This document shows positions 7,667 to 15,475 of a DNA stretch of 64,000 nt, piece by piece. The stretch covers positions 1 through 64,000 of the forward strand of contig PLDW01000323.1 of the NCBI GenBank assembly GCA_003136315.1, read 5' to 3'. This stretch comes from Gemmataceae bacterium (GTDB taxonomy: Bacteria; Planctomycetota; Planctomycetia; Gemmatales; Gemmataceae). How positions within the stretch are numbered: the stretch's first letter is position 1; each line of letters begins with the position of its first letter. The position numbers and the translations under genes are program-made. Below the pieces are notes generated by a model. That model had not been told where the DNA came from. It saw nothing but the letters and a program-made list of their open reading frames with translations, and searched no databases.

Positions 7667-7780
7667 TCGCCTTCTTCGGGGGGGCTCGTTCAACAACACG
7701 CCGGTGAACCTGCGGTGTGCGAACCGTAACAACAACCGGCCGTCGAACGACAACAATACGAACGGGTTTCGCCCCTCCAG
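7667..7780 (+). repeat. DGR template repeat (TR)
   Basis: A non-coding 114-bp repeat 21 bases after the RT stop. It contains runs of AAC and AAT codons in the register of the VR and holds 26 adenines, 25 of them in the mutable part (7691-7762). Seventeen of those are changed in the VR and eight are not. The invariant parts encode RGGSF, LRC, NRPS and GFRP when read in the target frame. It is the RNA template for mutagenic cDNA synthesis. Confidence 0.97.
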
Positions 7781-7981
7781 CACTTCGCCCCACGGACGGG
7801 AGAGCCAGAATCCGGGTGCCCTTCTGTGCCACCCGGAGCGTGCCGGGGTGTGAAGTCCAGGCCACGGTCCAGTGCCAGTTCGCTCACGGGCGGTCTGGCC
7901 GAATCGAACCGATCGCCCGGCGGGTCTGGTAGGCCGCAAGGCTCGAAGGCCCCGCCGGGCTTCCTCATTTCCGGGGTGGTC
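7781..7981 (+). ncRNA. Probable TR-RNA spacer with a long inverted repeat
   Basis: The 201 bases between TR and avd have no convincing gene. They contain a perfect 10-bp inverted repeat (GCCCGGCGGG at 7915-7924 and CCCGCCGGGC at 7951-7960). In the studied phage BPP-1 system about 140 bases 3' of the TR are required in the RNA for RT-Avd binding and priming, so this stretch is the natural candidate for that structured spacer. The function is inferred from position. Confidence 0.5.
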
Positions 7982-8314
7982 ATGTCGAACCCCGAACTGC
8001 CGGTGATTCTGCGGACCTACGATCTGTTGAAGTGGACCGGAGAGCGTGTGGCCCGTTTCCCACGAATTCACCAGCACACCCTCGGCCGGCTTCTCTTCAC
8101 CCACCTTCACGACCTGTTCGACCTGTTGCTGGAAGCGAAGTACACCCGACAGCGAGAACCGTTGCTGACCCGGGCAAACCTGATCCTGGAGCAACTCCGC
8201 TTCCGTGTCCGGCTGGCGTTCGACCTGCGGTGCCTGCGGGCGACCGGATACGGATTCGCAGCGGGCGAACTGGACGCCATTGGCCGGATGGTCGGCGGGT
8301 GGCGGAAGGGGTAG
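7982..8314 (+). CDS. avd: Avd-like accessory variability determinant
   Basis: A 110-residue, all-helical basic protein that matches the Avd family by pattern: PVILRTYDLLKW near the start, FPRIHQHTLG, HDLFDLLLEAKYTR, PLLTRANLILEQLRF, LRCLRATGY, LDAIGRMVGGW at the end. Avd forms a pentameric four-helix-bundle barrel that binds the reverse transcriptase and template RNA in characterised elements. The ATG at 7982 is preferred because the conserved region starts right there and GGGGTGG lies just upstream; longer in-frame starts run back into the TR spacer. The gene order here (target, VR, RT, TR, avd) is a recognised variant of the usual arrangement. Confidence 0.9.
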   Translation: MSNPELPVILRTYDLLKWTGERVARFPRIHQHTLGRLLFTHLHDLFDLLLEAKYTRQREPLLTRANLILEQLRFRVRLAFDLRCLRATGYGFAAGELDAIGRMVGGWRKG

Positions 8315-8502
8315 GACAGTTGCCAGGGGTTGCCCCCGCCCCAATACGTCTGCCCTCCATTCGGTGCGTCTGCCCCGGAGCCCACCCATTGCCCACAACC
8401 CCGGGCGATGCCCTGGTTCTGGACAAGGGAGCAGGCCGAGCCATCGAATAGCTGGCCGACCAGGCTCGATCGGCATCCTCCTCACTTCCCAGTGGCCTAT
8501 CA
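8315..8502. other. Intergenic gap between avd and ASCH gene
   Basis: The DGR operon (plus) and the ASCH gene (minus) converge here. The gap contains the imperfect direct repeat CGTCTGCCC (about 8346 and 8367). I see no second variable repeat, gene or clear terminator. Confidence 0.4.
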
Positions 8503-8919
8503 TCACCCGGTCGATCCGACCGCCCCCGAGATCAGACCATCGGGCACCTCGAACAGCAGTTGAGCCCCACGGAACGGCACGGGCTGGGGCAGTGGGCGAG
8601 GATTCGCCAGAACCCAGCAGACCGGCCCCTCGGTCCAGGGGTTGAGCCGGATGGCCCGGGACGACGTCGGGCTGACGCAATCGAGCAGATCCACCACCCC
8701 CACGACGGCCCCGGTGACCAGCTTCTCCCAAGGGGGCAGGTCAACCCCATACAGCGCTCGCCAGTCGAGTTGCTTCTCCCGATCGTAGCTCACCCGGCTC
8801 TTGCTCGCATGGACGAGTAGCGGGCCGCGGTACTTCGTCGACCATGTCCGGTTCTCGATCGTCTTACCGGCCTGGAGGATGGCCCAGGGCCACGGCTGAT
8901 GAATCGACAGGGCGCGCAC
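8503..8919 (-). CDS. ASCH domain protein
   Basis: A 138-residue protein with the ASCH signature at its start: ALSIHQPWPWAIL, GxKTIENRTW, YRGPLLVHASK, then GAVVGVVDLLDC and WVLANPRPLPQPVPFRGAQLLFEVP. ASCH domains are PUA-like folds that bind RNA or modified nucleosides; some are N4-acetylcytidine amidohydrolases. Phages and mobile elements often carry them. The GTG start at 8919 is one base past the clamp-like stop and has AAGGAG at good spacing, so it is the third member of the minus-strand operon with the DUF932 and clamp-like genes. A role in handling a modified nucleoside would fit the candidate base-modification operon on the same element, but that is speculation. Confidence 0.8.
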   Translation of the reverse strand: MRALSIHQPWPWAILQAGKTIENRTWSTKYRGPLLVHASKSRVSYDREKQLDWRALYGVDLPPWEKLVTGAVVGVVDLLDCVSPTSSRAIRLNPWTEGPVCWVLANPRPLPQPVPFRGAQLLFEVPDGLISGAVGSTG

Positions 8920-8920
8920 T

Positions 8921-9967
8921 TCAGACTCCTTGCAGACGCTCGCGGCGGGACAGAGGGCGGGTAGACACGGGAGCGGGCCGCACCGTCCCGGGGTGGTTCA
9001 GGGCTTCGCTCAGAGTCGCCGATCGGGAGGCCAGTCGAGCGTTCTCCGCCTGGAGTCGATCCCGATCATCGACCAACCCGCGGGCGTTGTGCTGAATGGT
9101 GTCGATCGTCCGCAGTAACTCGGCGATCCGATCTTCCCGTGCGGCGAGCCTGCTTCGTAGCTCGGTGACCTCGGCCCCCTTCTCGATTGCCGCCTGGACA
9201 AACTGGTCACGCTCCACCTGGAGGCCATCCCGCTCGGCTGTCACCAGCCCCAGCCGCTTCTCCAACGCGGTGACCTCGGGGGACTCCTCGGCCTCTTCCT
9301 TCTCGTCCGGTTCCCCGGCTGCCAGGGGCATGATGAGCCCTTCCACAGACAGCGACGGGTTGAACCCCTTCACCAGCACTGGCTTGCCCGGCTTGTCGCC
9401 GACCAAGAACTCGACCCGCTGGGTGCCCTCGTCGATGAGTGGCATCATCGCCCGGAGAAGCTCGGCGAGGAGCACCGGGTCGGCAGCGAAGGCCAGCCGG
9501 TTGTTCTTCTGGCACTGGCCCATGACATCGGCAATGGGTGGGTAACGACCTTCAATGTGTCGCACTGTCTCACACATCGTCTTGGCGGCGAAGGTGTCGA
9601 CCGCCCCGAAGGTCGTGGCGTCCTTGCCGATCTTGACCGCCACGCCTGCGATCTCGGGCTTCCTGTTGCTCTTGGTGATCTTCGTTGCTCGACTGAACAC
9701 CTCACGCCAGCCGCTGGCCGGGATGAGGGCCTCCATCCCGCTGTTGGGTGCAGCGTCGAAGTTGGGGACATTCGCGGAGGGGAATTCGTTCGGGTCAGCC
9801 AGGCAGGGGCCAGTGACCCGCAGGACACGCTTGGAGTCGGTCGCCTCGGCAATGAAGGTGTTGTCACCGTGAACGCGGAGATGGACGCTGGAGAGGCTGA
9901 AGCGGGTGCTATCCCTGGCGTCGGACACATCGGCGAGTTTGGCCAGGCTGGTGGGAAGCAGGTGCAT
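8921..9967 (-). CDS. Sliding-clamp-like (DnaN-related) protein with C-terminal coiled coil
   Basis: A 348-residue protein; the ATG at 9967 is supported by GAGGA just upstream. Two stretches resemble bacterial beta clamps: STRFSLSSVHLRVHGDN..IAEATDSKRVLRV near the start (compare the clamp pattern of a strand, then ATDGHRLA) and GKPVLVKGFNPSLSVEGLIMPL at about 215-240, which mirrors the clamp end KPVLIR..LIMPM. Residues about 255-320 are a heptad-rich coiled coil (ALEKRLGLVTAERDGLQVERDQ). Beta clamps usually have about 370 residues in three domains and no coiled coil, so this is a divergent or partial clamp. It may load the element's own family A polymerase (29206-31512) or tether another enzyme to DNA. 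It is a weak-homology call from pattern only. Confidence 0.5.
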   Translation of the reverse strand: MHLLPTSLAKLADVSDARDSTRFSLSSVHLRVHGDNTFIAEATDSKRVLRVTGPCLADPNEFPSANVPNFDAAPNSGMEALIPASGWREVFSRATKITKSNRKPEIAGVAVKIGKDATTFGAVDTFAAKTMCETVRHIEGRYPPIADVMGQCQKNNRLAFAADPVLLAELLRAMMPLIDEGTQRVEFLVGDKPGKPVLVKGFNPSLSVEGLIMPLAAGEPDEKEEAEESPEVTALEKRLGLVTAERDGLQVERDQFVQAAIEKGAEVTELRSRLAAREDRIAELLRTIDTIQHNARGLVDDRDRLQAENARLASRSATLSEALNHPGTVRPAPVSTRPLSRRERLQGV

Positions 9968-10009
9968 GGTATCCTCGGGGGTGGGGTGTGAAGAGAAGGG
10001 CCGGGGAAG

Positions 10010-10031
10010 GGCCGGGGAACACTCCCCGGCC
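10010..10031 (-). terminator. Intergenic hairpin between the DUF932 and clamp-like genes
   Basis: A perfect 9-bp inverted repeat, GGCCGGGGA / TCCCCGGCC with an ACAC loop, lies just after the DUF932 stop on the minus strand. There is no T-run, so it may attenuate transcription or stabilise the mRNA end rather than terminate fully. Confidence 0.4.
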
Positions 10032-10043
10032 CCGGGGGACGAC

Positions 10044-11255
10044 TCAGATGGCCAGGGCGAGGATGGCGGCCCCTGCCCGGTCGAGGAACATCCGGTCATC
10101 CGTGTACCCGGTCTCTTGGCTCAATCGGGTGAGCCCATTCACATACCCCCACACGGTCCGCGGGCTGCCGTCGGTATCGACGTGTTGCTCGGCCAGATCG
10201 TAGGCGCTCCCCAGTTGCTTGAGGTTCATCCCGCTGGGCAGGCCGTTTCGTCGGCTCCCGGCGATGGCCTTGAACACGCTGTCCAGAACCGCGTCCTTGG
10301 TTGAACCCAGTTCCATCTGCCGCGCCCGCAGGACTCGGGCTGTCTCCTCGGAGGCACTGGCGTTGAGGTACTTGTCAACCGCCCCGCCCAGTTCGATGTG
10401 GAATCGACCGGCGACGTCGCCGATGTGTCGAACCGCCACCTCGATGATGTTGGAGGCATCCCAGACGATATGGTTGCCGCAGACGTGGCGATAGTGGAAG
10501 AACGTCACCTTGAGGGCGGAGGCCCCGACCTCGCTGTTCTGAACGAAGAACCCCCGGGCCAGCCCTCCATCGGAGCCATCGTCGATCCGGTACTCCTCAT
10601 TGACGAGGAAGGCGAACATATCGTGATCGCTGGCGTAGATCCCGGCCGGTGCGATCATCGAGCCCGGGGTCACTGACAGACCGCCACCCTTGCTGTTGCG
10701 CGTCAGACAGTCGGTTTCCGTCGCCACCCGAGCCCGGGGGTCGCCCGCCTTCGCAGGACGAGCAGGGGGGACTCGCCACCCGCCTTGCTCCAGGCCGAGG
10801 AGTCGGTCGAACACCTCCCAGTTCCAGAAGCGGCTGTATCGCTCGCTGGTGAGGCTTCGCAGGACTGTCGAGCCGTTGGAGTGGACGAGGGCCTTGCAGG
10901 TCATGGCGTCGCGGCCAGCGAAGTGGGTGTCCAGCCCGGCATCGATACACTGCCCGGCCAGGTGGGCGGGGAGCTTGCGGAGGTACTCAGCAGGAGCCCC
11001 GGCCATCCGGGCGAGTTGGCTGAACCCCCAGTGGGTCATTGTCGCCGTCTTGTAACCCCGGCCCCCATCGAGGGTCAGGCACAGGTCGTTGTCATCGTGC
11101 AGGAGCACCTCGGCCCCGAAATCGACCTCGACCTCCTCGGCGGTATCGGCATACGCCTTGCAGGTCTCCCGGGCCTCGGCCAGGGTCCAGAATCGCTCAT
11201 CGGCCGGCCGGTTCGCCCATTGCCCATGAGCCGCGTACAGGTTAGACTTCGCCAT
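10044..11255 (-). CDS. DUF932 (phage/plasmid-like) protein
   Basis: A 403-residue protein of the DUF932 / phage-plasmid-like family, carried by many plasmids, phages and integrative elements; its biochemical role is not established. Family landmarks: LTLDGGRGYKTATMTHWGFSQLARMAGAPAEYLRKLPAHLAGQ near the start, then RSLTSERYSRFWNWEVFDRLL, GIYASDHDMFAFLVNE, GFFVQNSEVGASALKVTFFHYRHVCGNHIVWD. The ATG at 11255 has GGAGGT five bases before it, better than upstream in-frame starts at 11267 and 11283. It heads the minus-strand operon that continues with the clamp-like and ASCH genes. Confidence 0.8.
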   Translation of the reverse strand: MAKSNLYAAHGQWANRPADERFWTLAEARETCKAYADTAEEVEVDFGAEVLLHDDNDLCLTLDGGRGYKTATMTHWGFSQLARMAGAPAEYLRKLPAHLAGQCIDAGLDTHFAGRDAMTCKALVHSNGSTVLRSLTSERYSRFWNWEVFDRLLGLEQGGWRVPPARPAKAGDPRARVATETDCLTRNSKGGGLSVTPGSMIAPAGIYASDHDMFAFLVNEEYRIDDGSDGGLARGFFVQNSEVGASALKVTFFHYRHVCGNHIVWDASNIIEVAVRHIGDVAGRFHIELGGAVDKYLNASASEETARVLRARQMELGSTKDAVLDSVFKAIAGSRRNGLPSGMNLKQLGSAYDLAEQHVDTDGSPRTVWGYVNGLTRLSQETGYTDDRMFLDRAGAAILALAI

Positions 11256-11317
11256 CTCGACCTCCATCAAGGTTGGGATCATGACCCCGGACAGTTGACG
11301 CTGTCGCGGGGTTCTTT

Positions 11318-11373
11318 TGTTGACTGCCACTCAGTCAACACATTCAATATAACGGCGATCTGCCGAGTGTCAA
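11318..11373 (-). promoter_or_regulatory. Promoter and operator-like palindrome for the DUF932 operon
   Basis: Read on the minus strand, TTGACA (11368-11373) is followed after 16 bases by TATATT (11346-11351), predicting a start near 11339. A 9-bp inverted repeat TGTTGACTG / CAGTCAACA (11318-11326 and 11332-11340) covers that start site, a typical place for a repressor. The 5' leader would be about 84 bases. Confidence 0.6.
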
Positions 11374-11485
11374 TATAATTAGGCAAAAATTCTGCCGAAT
11401 TTATTGGAAATATCCAAATCCCTGTTTCCTGAGCTTTGCCTGAGAATTCCGCCTGATATGCTGGGAGTTGGTTCAGAAGTGCGTC

Positions 11486-12088
11486 GTGAGTACACCCGTG
11501 GCCCAAAAGAAAGCAAAGACTGGCCGGCCCCCGAAGCTCACCCCCGAGGTGGCCAAGATCATCACCGACAGCGTGGCGGCCGGGGTGCCGTACAAGTACG
11601 CTGCCAAGCGGGCCGGGGTCACCGAGCGAACTTTGATGCGGTGGCTGGCTGCGGGCCGCAAGGCGAAACGCGGACCACTTATGTCACTTTTGTCAGCCCT
11701 AAAAAAGGCCGACGCGGATGCTGTTGCCGGAGGTATCGCCAGCATCCAGTTCGCTGGCACTCCGCACGAAGACGTGATCGTCAAGGAAACGACATTCACC
11801 GACTCTAACGGTGTCCGGACCACCAAGACCGAGACGACAAAGCGGAAGGTGTTCGACTGGACGGCGCGGGCCTGGATACTTGAGCGCACTCATCCCGCGG
11901 ACTTTTCCATCTACTGGAAGGAGATCCGGCAGTTGATCAAGGACTTAGCGGCCCAGAAAGTCCGGGTGGAGGAAGTGGCGGAGCAATATGCCGCTTATGA
12001 GCGTGATAAAGCTGCGGCTTCGGGGGACGGACAGCCATATCGAATCATCCCCAAAGTCGGCGGAGACGCCGACCCCAACGCCATCTGA
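11486..12088 (+). CDS. Helix-turn-helix phage-type protein, possibly terminase small subunit
   Basis: A 200-residue protein with an N-terminal DNA-binding region: TGRPPKLTPEVAKIITDSVAAG, PYKYAAKRAGVTERTLMRWLAAG, the layout of phage small-terminase and transposase-like HTH proteins. The middle has a beta-rich VIVKETTFTD segment, then WTARAWILERTHPADFS, common in small-terminase-like proteins of this kind, and a charged helix. The GTG at 11486 is a reasonable start (AGAAG upstream), but a TTG at 11468 is possible. No large terminase is visible in the window. It is the first gene rightward from the divergent region shared with the DUF932 promoter. Confidence 0.55.
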   Translation: MSTPVAQKKAKTGRPPKLTPEVAKIITDSVAAGVPYKYAAKRAGVTERTLMRWLAAGRKAKRGPLMSLLSALKKADADAVAGGIASIQFAGTPHEDVIVKETTFTDSNGVRTTKTETTKRKVFDWTARAWILERTHPADFSIYWKEIRQLIKDLAAQKVRVEEVAEQYAAYERDKAAASGDGQPYRIIPKVGGDADPNAI

Positions 12089-12103
12089 CGACGCAACGCC
12101 TCA

Positions 12104-12412
12104 CGTCGGGGTCTGCGGTTCGCCTCGAATCTCCGGTCCGGGTTGGCTGGCCCGAACCCGACCGCTCTCGACTATCTACTCGCCGAGCGGGTTGTGATCG
12201 GGTGGGTGTTCGTCCACTGGTGTGAAGCGCAGTTCGCCCGGCAGTTGACCAAGCTGACGTTGAAGGAAACGGAGTTCCACACGAAGCGGATCGAGTTGGC
12301 CAACCGGACGCTGATGAGCGCTGCCCGGACTTTGGCGAAGGTGAAGAAATTGAAGCTGCCCGACGTGCTGGCGCTGGTGAACGTGAACCCCCCGACCGCT
12401 GGCCCGGCCTGA
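12104..12412 (+). pseudogene. Truncated copy of the unknown gene at 15822-16712
   Basis: Directly after the preceding stop, and in the same frame, the sequence reads RFASNLRSGLAGPNPTALD and continues to LALVNVNP. This is clearly homologous to the last ~105 residues of the 296-residue protein at 15822 (RFASDLRTRLAGPNPSALD ... VALVNVTP). The first two thirds are missing, so this is the tail left by a deletion. An internal TTG (12143) could still start an 89-residue product, but the abrupt homology start favours a remnant. Confidence 0.7.
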
Positions 12413-12674
12413 CCCCACGAAAGAGGGTTTGTCGGAAATTTCCTTGACGCCACTTCAGTTGTCCCATCTAATCCATTTACTCGGCGGATCTGGTTTGGTG
12501 GATCTATCGCAGACGCTGGCCTCAATTACTTTGGTGAGTGTGGACGCCGTTGGAGCGCGAGCACCAAAATCCCAAGCGTCCGGTATGTGTCGTCATTGTG
12601 TGCTTCTGACACCACTCCTGAAAACGACGATCGAATGTAATGATATACTAAAAATTCAGTCAGAGGACCGAGCA

Positions 12675-14213
12675 ATGGAAAACCGAATCTGGAGTTTCGT
12701 GCTCGCGGTGACGGTGGGGTTCGCGGGGATCGGCAGAGCGTGCGCAGATGAGGCCGAAGATCGTGCGATCGCAGCAGTGAAGGAAGTTGGCGGTAAGGTC
12801 GAGCGTACTCTCAGACCTACGCCAAGAACATCTGTGACGTTCTCTGACAAATCCAAGGTGACCGACGTAGTATTGAAGGATCTCGCCCGACTGAAGAATC
12901 TGACCACACTCGACCTTAGTCACACGAAGGTGACCGATGATGGAATGATGGCACTTGCCCCCCTCACGGGTCTAACCACACTCGACCTCAGCTATACGGA
13001 GTTGACCAGCATGGGGGTAAAGGCACTCGCACCACTCCACAAGCTGCGTATACTCAGCCTCAGTCACACGAAGGTGACCGACGAAGGGTTGAAGGAACTC
13101 GTCCTGCTCAAGGGGTTGACTCGACTCGACCTCAGCGGAACCGGACTGTTCGGCCTGGGGCTAAAGGAACTCTCCCAACTCAAGGAGTTGGAGAACCTCG
13201 ACCTCAGTAACACCTGGGTATCGGATGCAGGACTCAAGGAACTCACCCAACTCAAAGGGTTGAAAAGCCTCAACCTCAGTTCCGCATCCAAGGGTAAGGA
13301 ACTACCCCTTCTCGGAAAGCTGCCCACAACCAATCCGGGCCGGCCCGAGGAAAACGATTCGGGGTTAAAGGCACCCGTCGGATTCAAGGGGGTTACGGAT
13401 ACGGGAGTGAAGGAACTTAGCTCCCTAACGGGCCTGACCACACTTGACCTCAGCGGGACAAAAGTGGCGGACGACGGGGTGAAGGCACTTACACAACTCA
13501 AGGGTCTGACCACACTGAACCTCAGTCGGACTGACGTGACTGATATTGGTCTGAATGCACTTGGCTCATTCACGGCTCTGACAACTCTCAACCTGAGCCA
13601 TACGAAGGTGAAAGGGGAGGTGGTTATGAAGGAAGTAGCGGGTCCAGAAGACACTTGGCTGGACCCCAACGTGCTCAAGGATCTCGCCACACTCAACCTT
13701 AGTGACACATTGGTGACTGACGAGGGGCTGAAGGTAATCGTCCGCCTAAAAGGCCTCACGACAGTCAACCTCAGCCACACGAAGGTAACTAACAAGGGGC
13801 TTAAGGAACTATTCGGCCTTAATCCCCTTCGGCCGTTGCAACTACTCCCCTGGGCCAAGAATCTGACCACACTCGACCTCAGCTACACGGCGGTGAACGA
13901 TGAGGGGGCGCAGGCCCTCACATCACTCACGGGTCTGACCACACTCCATCTCAGGTCGACTTTGGTGGACGACAAGGGGGTGAAGGCCCTCACCTCACTC
14001 AACAAGCTGCATACACTCAACCTCAGTCATACGTTGATGACAGACGAAGGGTTGAAGGAACTCGTCCTACTCAAGAAGCTGGAAGTGCTCTACCTCTACG
14101 AGTCCAACTTTGTGACACAGATGGCTATCTCCGCTCTGAAAAAGGCAAACCCCGCATGCGTTATCTACTACTCGCCGACAGTGAACGCGGGAGCAGTGCC
14201 TCCGAAGAACTGA
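12675..14213 (+). CDS. Secreted leucine-rich repeat protein
   Basis: A 512-residue protein. The ATG at 12675 has AGAGGA seven bases upstream and begins a signal peptide (IWSFVLAVTVGFAGIGRACA). About 15 leucine-rich repeats follow, of the planctomycete LTTLDLSxTxVTDxGLKxLxxLKG type. One repeat near residue 215 is interrupted by a ~35-residue insertion (around KELPLLGKLPTTNPGRPEE) and another near 320 by an acidic insertion. Such proteins are probably extracytoplasmic binding proteins; the ligand is unknown. The gene lies between two phage-like modules of the mobile element and looks like cargo. A short partial duplication of its 3' end follows the stop. Confidence 0.85.
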   Translation: MENRIWSFVLAVTVGFAGIGRACADEAEDRAIAAVKEVGGKVERTLRPTPRTSVTFSDKSKVTDVVLKDLARLKNLTTLDLSHTKVTDDGMMALAPLTGLTTLDLSYTELTSMGVKALAPLHKLRILSLSHTKVTDEGLKELVLLKGLTRLDLSGTGLFGLGLKELSQLKELENLDLSNTWVSDAGLKELTQLKGLKSLNLSSASKGKELPLLGKLPTTNPGRPEENDSGLKAPVGFKGVTDTGVKELSSLTGLTTLDLSGTKVADDGVKALTQLKGLTTLNLSRTDVTDIGLNALGSFTALTTLNLSHTKVKGEVVMKEVAGPEDTWLDPNVLKDLATLNLSDTLVTDEGLKVIVRLKGLTTVNLSHTKVTNKGLKELFGLNPLRPLQLLPWAKNLTTLDLSYTAVNDEGAQALTSLTGLTTLHLRSTLVDDKGVKALTSLNKLHTLNLSHTLMTDEGLKELVLLKKLEVLYLYESNFVTQMAISALKKANPACVIYYSPTVNAGAVPPKN

Positions 14214-14235
14214 AAAAGCAAACCCGATGCGTTAT
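14136..14235 (+). repeat. Imperfect duplication of the LRR gene end
   Basis: A 29-base segment at 14136-14164 (CTGAAAAAGGCAAACC...) recurs with three single-base deletions at 14210-14235, where the copy starts over the LRR stop codon. This looks like a slippage or recombination scar: the second copy may be the remains of an older gene end. Confidence 0.55.
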
Positions 14236-14430
14236 TTGTTCCCGCTAACCCTTTCCCCAGCCGCGGGAGAGATATGGCGTTCGCTTCAGTCGGTTCTAGC
14301 GGTTCGATCTGCAATCAGACAGCGACGGAATTCTCTGGTAGAATCGAGCGTGTAAGGCGGCCCCCGTGTGGCCGAGGCGTGGCCCCTTCCCTGAAACAGC
14401 CGACCCCCGACGTGATGGGAAGCGAGCGCA

Positions 14431-14967
14431 ATGAGTGTTCAGACGCCACCCCTGACCGACCGGCGACACCGGTTCCGGGAAGCCGATCCAATCGACGAGG
14501 ATGCCGCCCTGGCGTCTCTCCGGACTCCCCCCGCGGTTACTCCCCTGACCTCGGCCCCTGCGGTCAAGAAGCCTCCCAAGAAGCCCCGCAAGAAACGCCA
14601 ACCCGCCCCTGAGATCAGGCCCGTAGACGTCCTCGGCATCTCGCCCGAGATCGATACCAACCTTGTGCTGGTGGAACTGGGAGCGGTTGCGTTCTCGAAT
14701 ATCTGCGACCTGTTCGGCCCGGACAACCGGTTCCTACCCCCTTCGGAGATCCCGCAGGCTGCGGGCCGGACAATCGCCTCGTTGAAGGTCCGGCGGACCA
14801 CTCGCCGGAGGATTGGGAAGGGGAAGGACGCGATCGAGGAAACGGTCGAGATTATCGGCGTGACGCTCGCCCCGAAGCTCCTGGCGACCGAGCTTCTCAT
14901 GAAACGGTTAGGGATGTTCACTCCACGCTTACCGCCGGAAAAGTCGATCGTGTTGGATCTACCCTGA
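14431..14967 (+). CDS. Phage terminase small subunit-like protein
   Basis: A 178-residue protein. Its first 60 residues are Pro/Lys-rich; the rest follows the small-terminase pattern: AFSNICDLFGPDNRFLPPSEIP, RTIASLKVRRTT, VEIIGVTLAPKLLATELLMKRLGMF, similar to the family's alternation of an acidic helix, a KVR strand and the closing LGMF helix. Small terminases bind phage DNA and guide packaging. No large terminase, capsid or tail gene is visible, so the element may be a packaging-dependent satellite, or the rest may lie left of the window. GGGAAG precedes the ATG and a -10-like TAGAAT lies at 14339-14344. Confidence 0.6.
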   Translation: MSVQTPPLTDRRHRFREADPIDEDAALASLRTPPAVTPLTSAPAVKKPPKKPRKKRQPAPEIRPVDVLGISPEIDTNLVLVELGAVAFSNICDLFGPDNRFLPPSEIPQAAGRTIASLKVRRTTRRRIGKGKDAIEETVEIIGVTLAPKLLATELLMKRLGMFTPRLPPEKSIVLDLP

Positions 14968-15013
14968 CGAATGGGTGAGCCTGGATAACACCAACCCAGG
15001 CCGCATCAAAACG

Positions 15014-15044
15014 AAAAAGCCCCCGGGTTCTCCGAGGGCTTTTT
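15014..15044 (+). terminator. Rho-independent terminator after the terminase-like gene
   Basis: AAAAAGCCCCCGG, a 5-base loop, then CCGAGGGCTTTTT: a 13-bp stem with one mismatch and a T-run, 47 bases after the stop at 14967. A second perfect 9-bp inverted repeat (GGCTGGGTG / CACCCAGCC) follows at 15045-15071. Confidence 0.85.
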
Positions 15045-15089
15045 GGCTGGGTGTCCACTCGTCACCCAGCCGTTCGTTTCCAAGCAGTC

Positions 15090-15251
15090 TTACTTCCCTG
15101 CTTGGATCACGACTGTAGCAACCGCACACACCGTCCCAATCGCGGTCAGGAAAACCCCGACGATTGTTGCGACCTGTGCAGCACGAACTAGCCTGCCGTT
15201 TTCTGGCCGGGGTTCTGGGGATTCCTCCCCTCCCGACAGGGGCAGACTCAC
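15090..15251 (-). CDS. Small single-pass membrane protein
   Basis: A 53-residue frame starting with GTG at 15251, preceded by a strong GGGAGG ribosome site six bases upstream. The N-terminal half is charged and proline-rich (SGGEESPEPRPENG); the C-terminal half is one hydrophobic helix (VATIVGVFLTAIGTVCAVATVV). The reading frame extends further upstream, but only this start has a ribosome site. No family is recognised. Size and topology resemble phage holin-like or membrane-anchored small proteins, but nothing proves that. Confidence 0.45.
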   Translation of the reverse strand: MSLPLSGGEESPEPRPENGRLVRAAQVATIVGVFLTAIGTVCAVATVVIQAGK

Positions 15252-15360
15252 GGCACCCTCCCATAAAAGAGTGGACGGTGGGGCGCCGATGCGTACTTTA
15301 CCACGGACCTTCCGAGGAGGTCGCACCGGCGCCCCAAACGTCCGGGCGGCTTCCGACAAC

Positions 15361-15408
15361 CACCCGGTCTGGCTGCTGTCGTTACCAGCAGTCAGGCCGG
15401 GTGTTTTT
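15361..15408 (+). terminator. Rho-independent terminator-like hairpin
   Basis: An 18-base stem with wobble pairs (15361-15378 with 15386-15403) is followed by TTTTT. No plus-strand gene directly upstream explains it, which suggests a lost gene or a small unannotated RNA. Confidence 0.6.
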
Positions 15409-15475
15409 ATAGGTAGTGGTGTCGGACTCGTGCAAGAAATGGTGGCGGGATGAACCCTGAGACCCGGATGATGAG

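Noticed and set aside
7660-8340. A second target gene or remote variable repeat in the window
   Set aside because: I searched for the invariant TR parts (GGTTTCGCCCCTCC, CTGCGGTGTGCG) and saw them only at the VR and TR.
6710-8731. A 673-residue minus-strand frame across the RT, TR and avd
   Set aside because: Antisense shadow of GC-rich coding sequence; no motifs and incompatible with the clear RT on the plus strand.
15043-15453. Plus-strand 136-residue frame over the small membrane gene
   Set aside because: Begins in the terminator region and has no ribosome site; the minus-strand 53-residue frame has a strong one.
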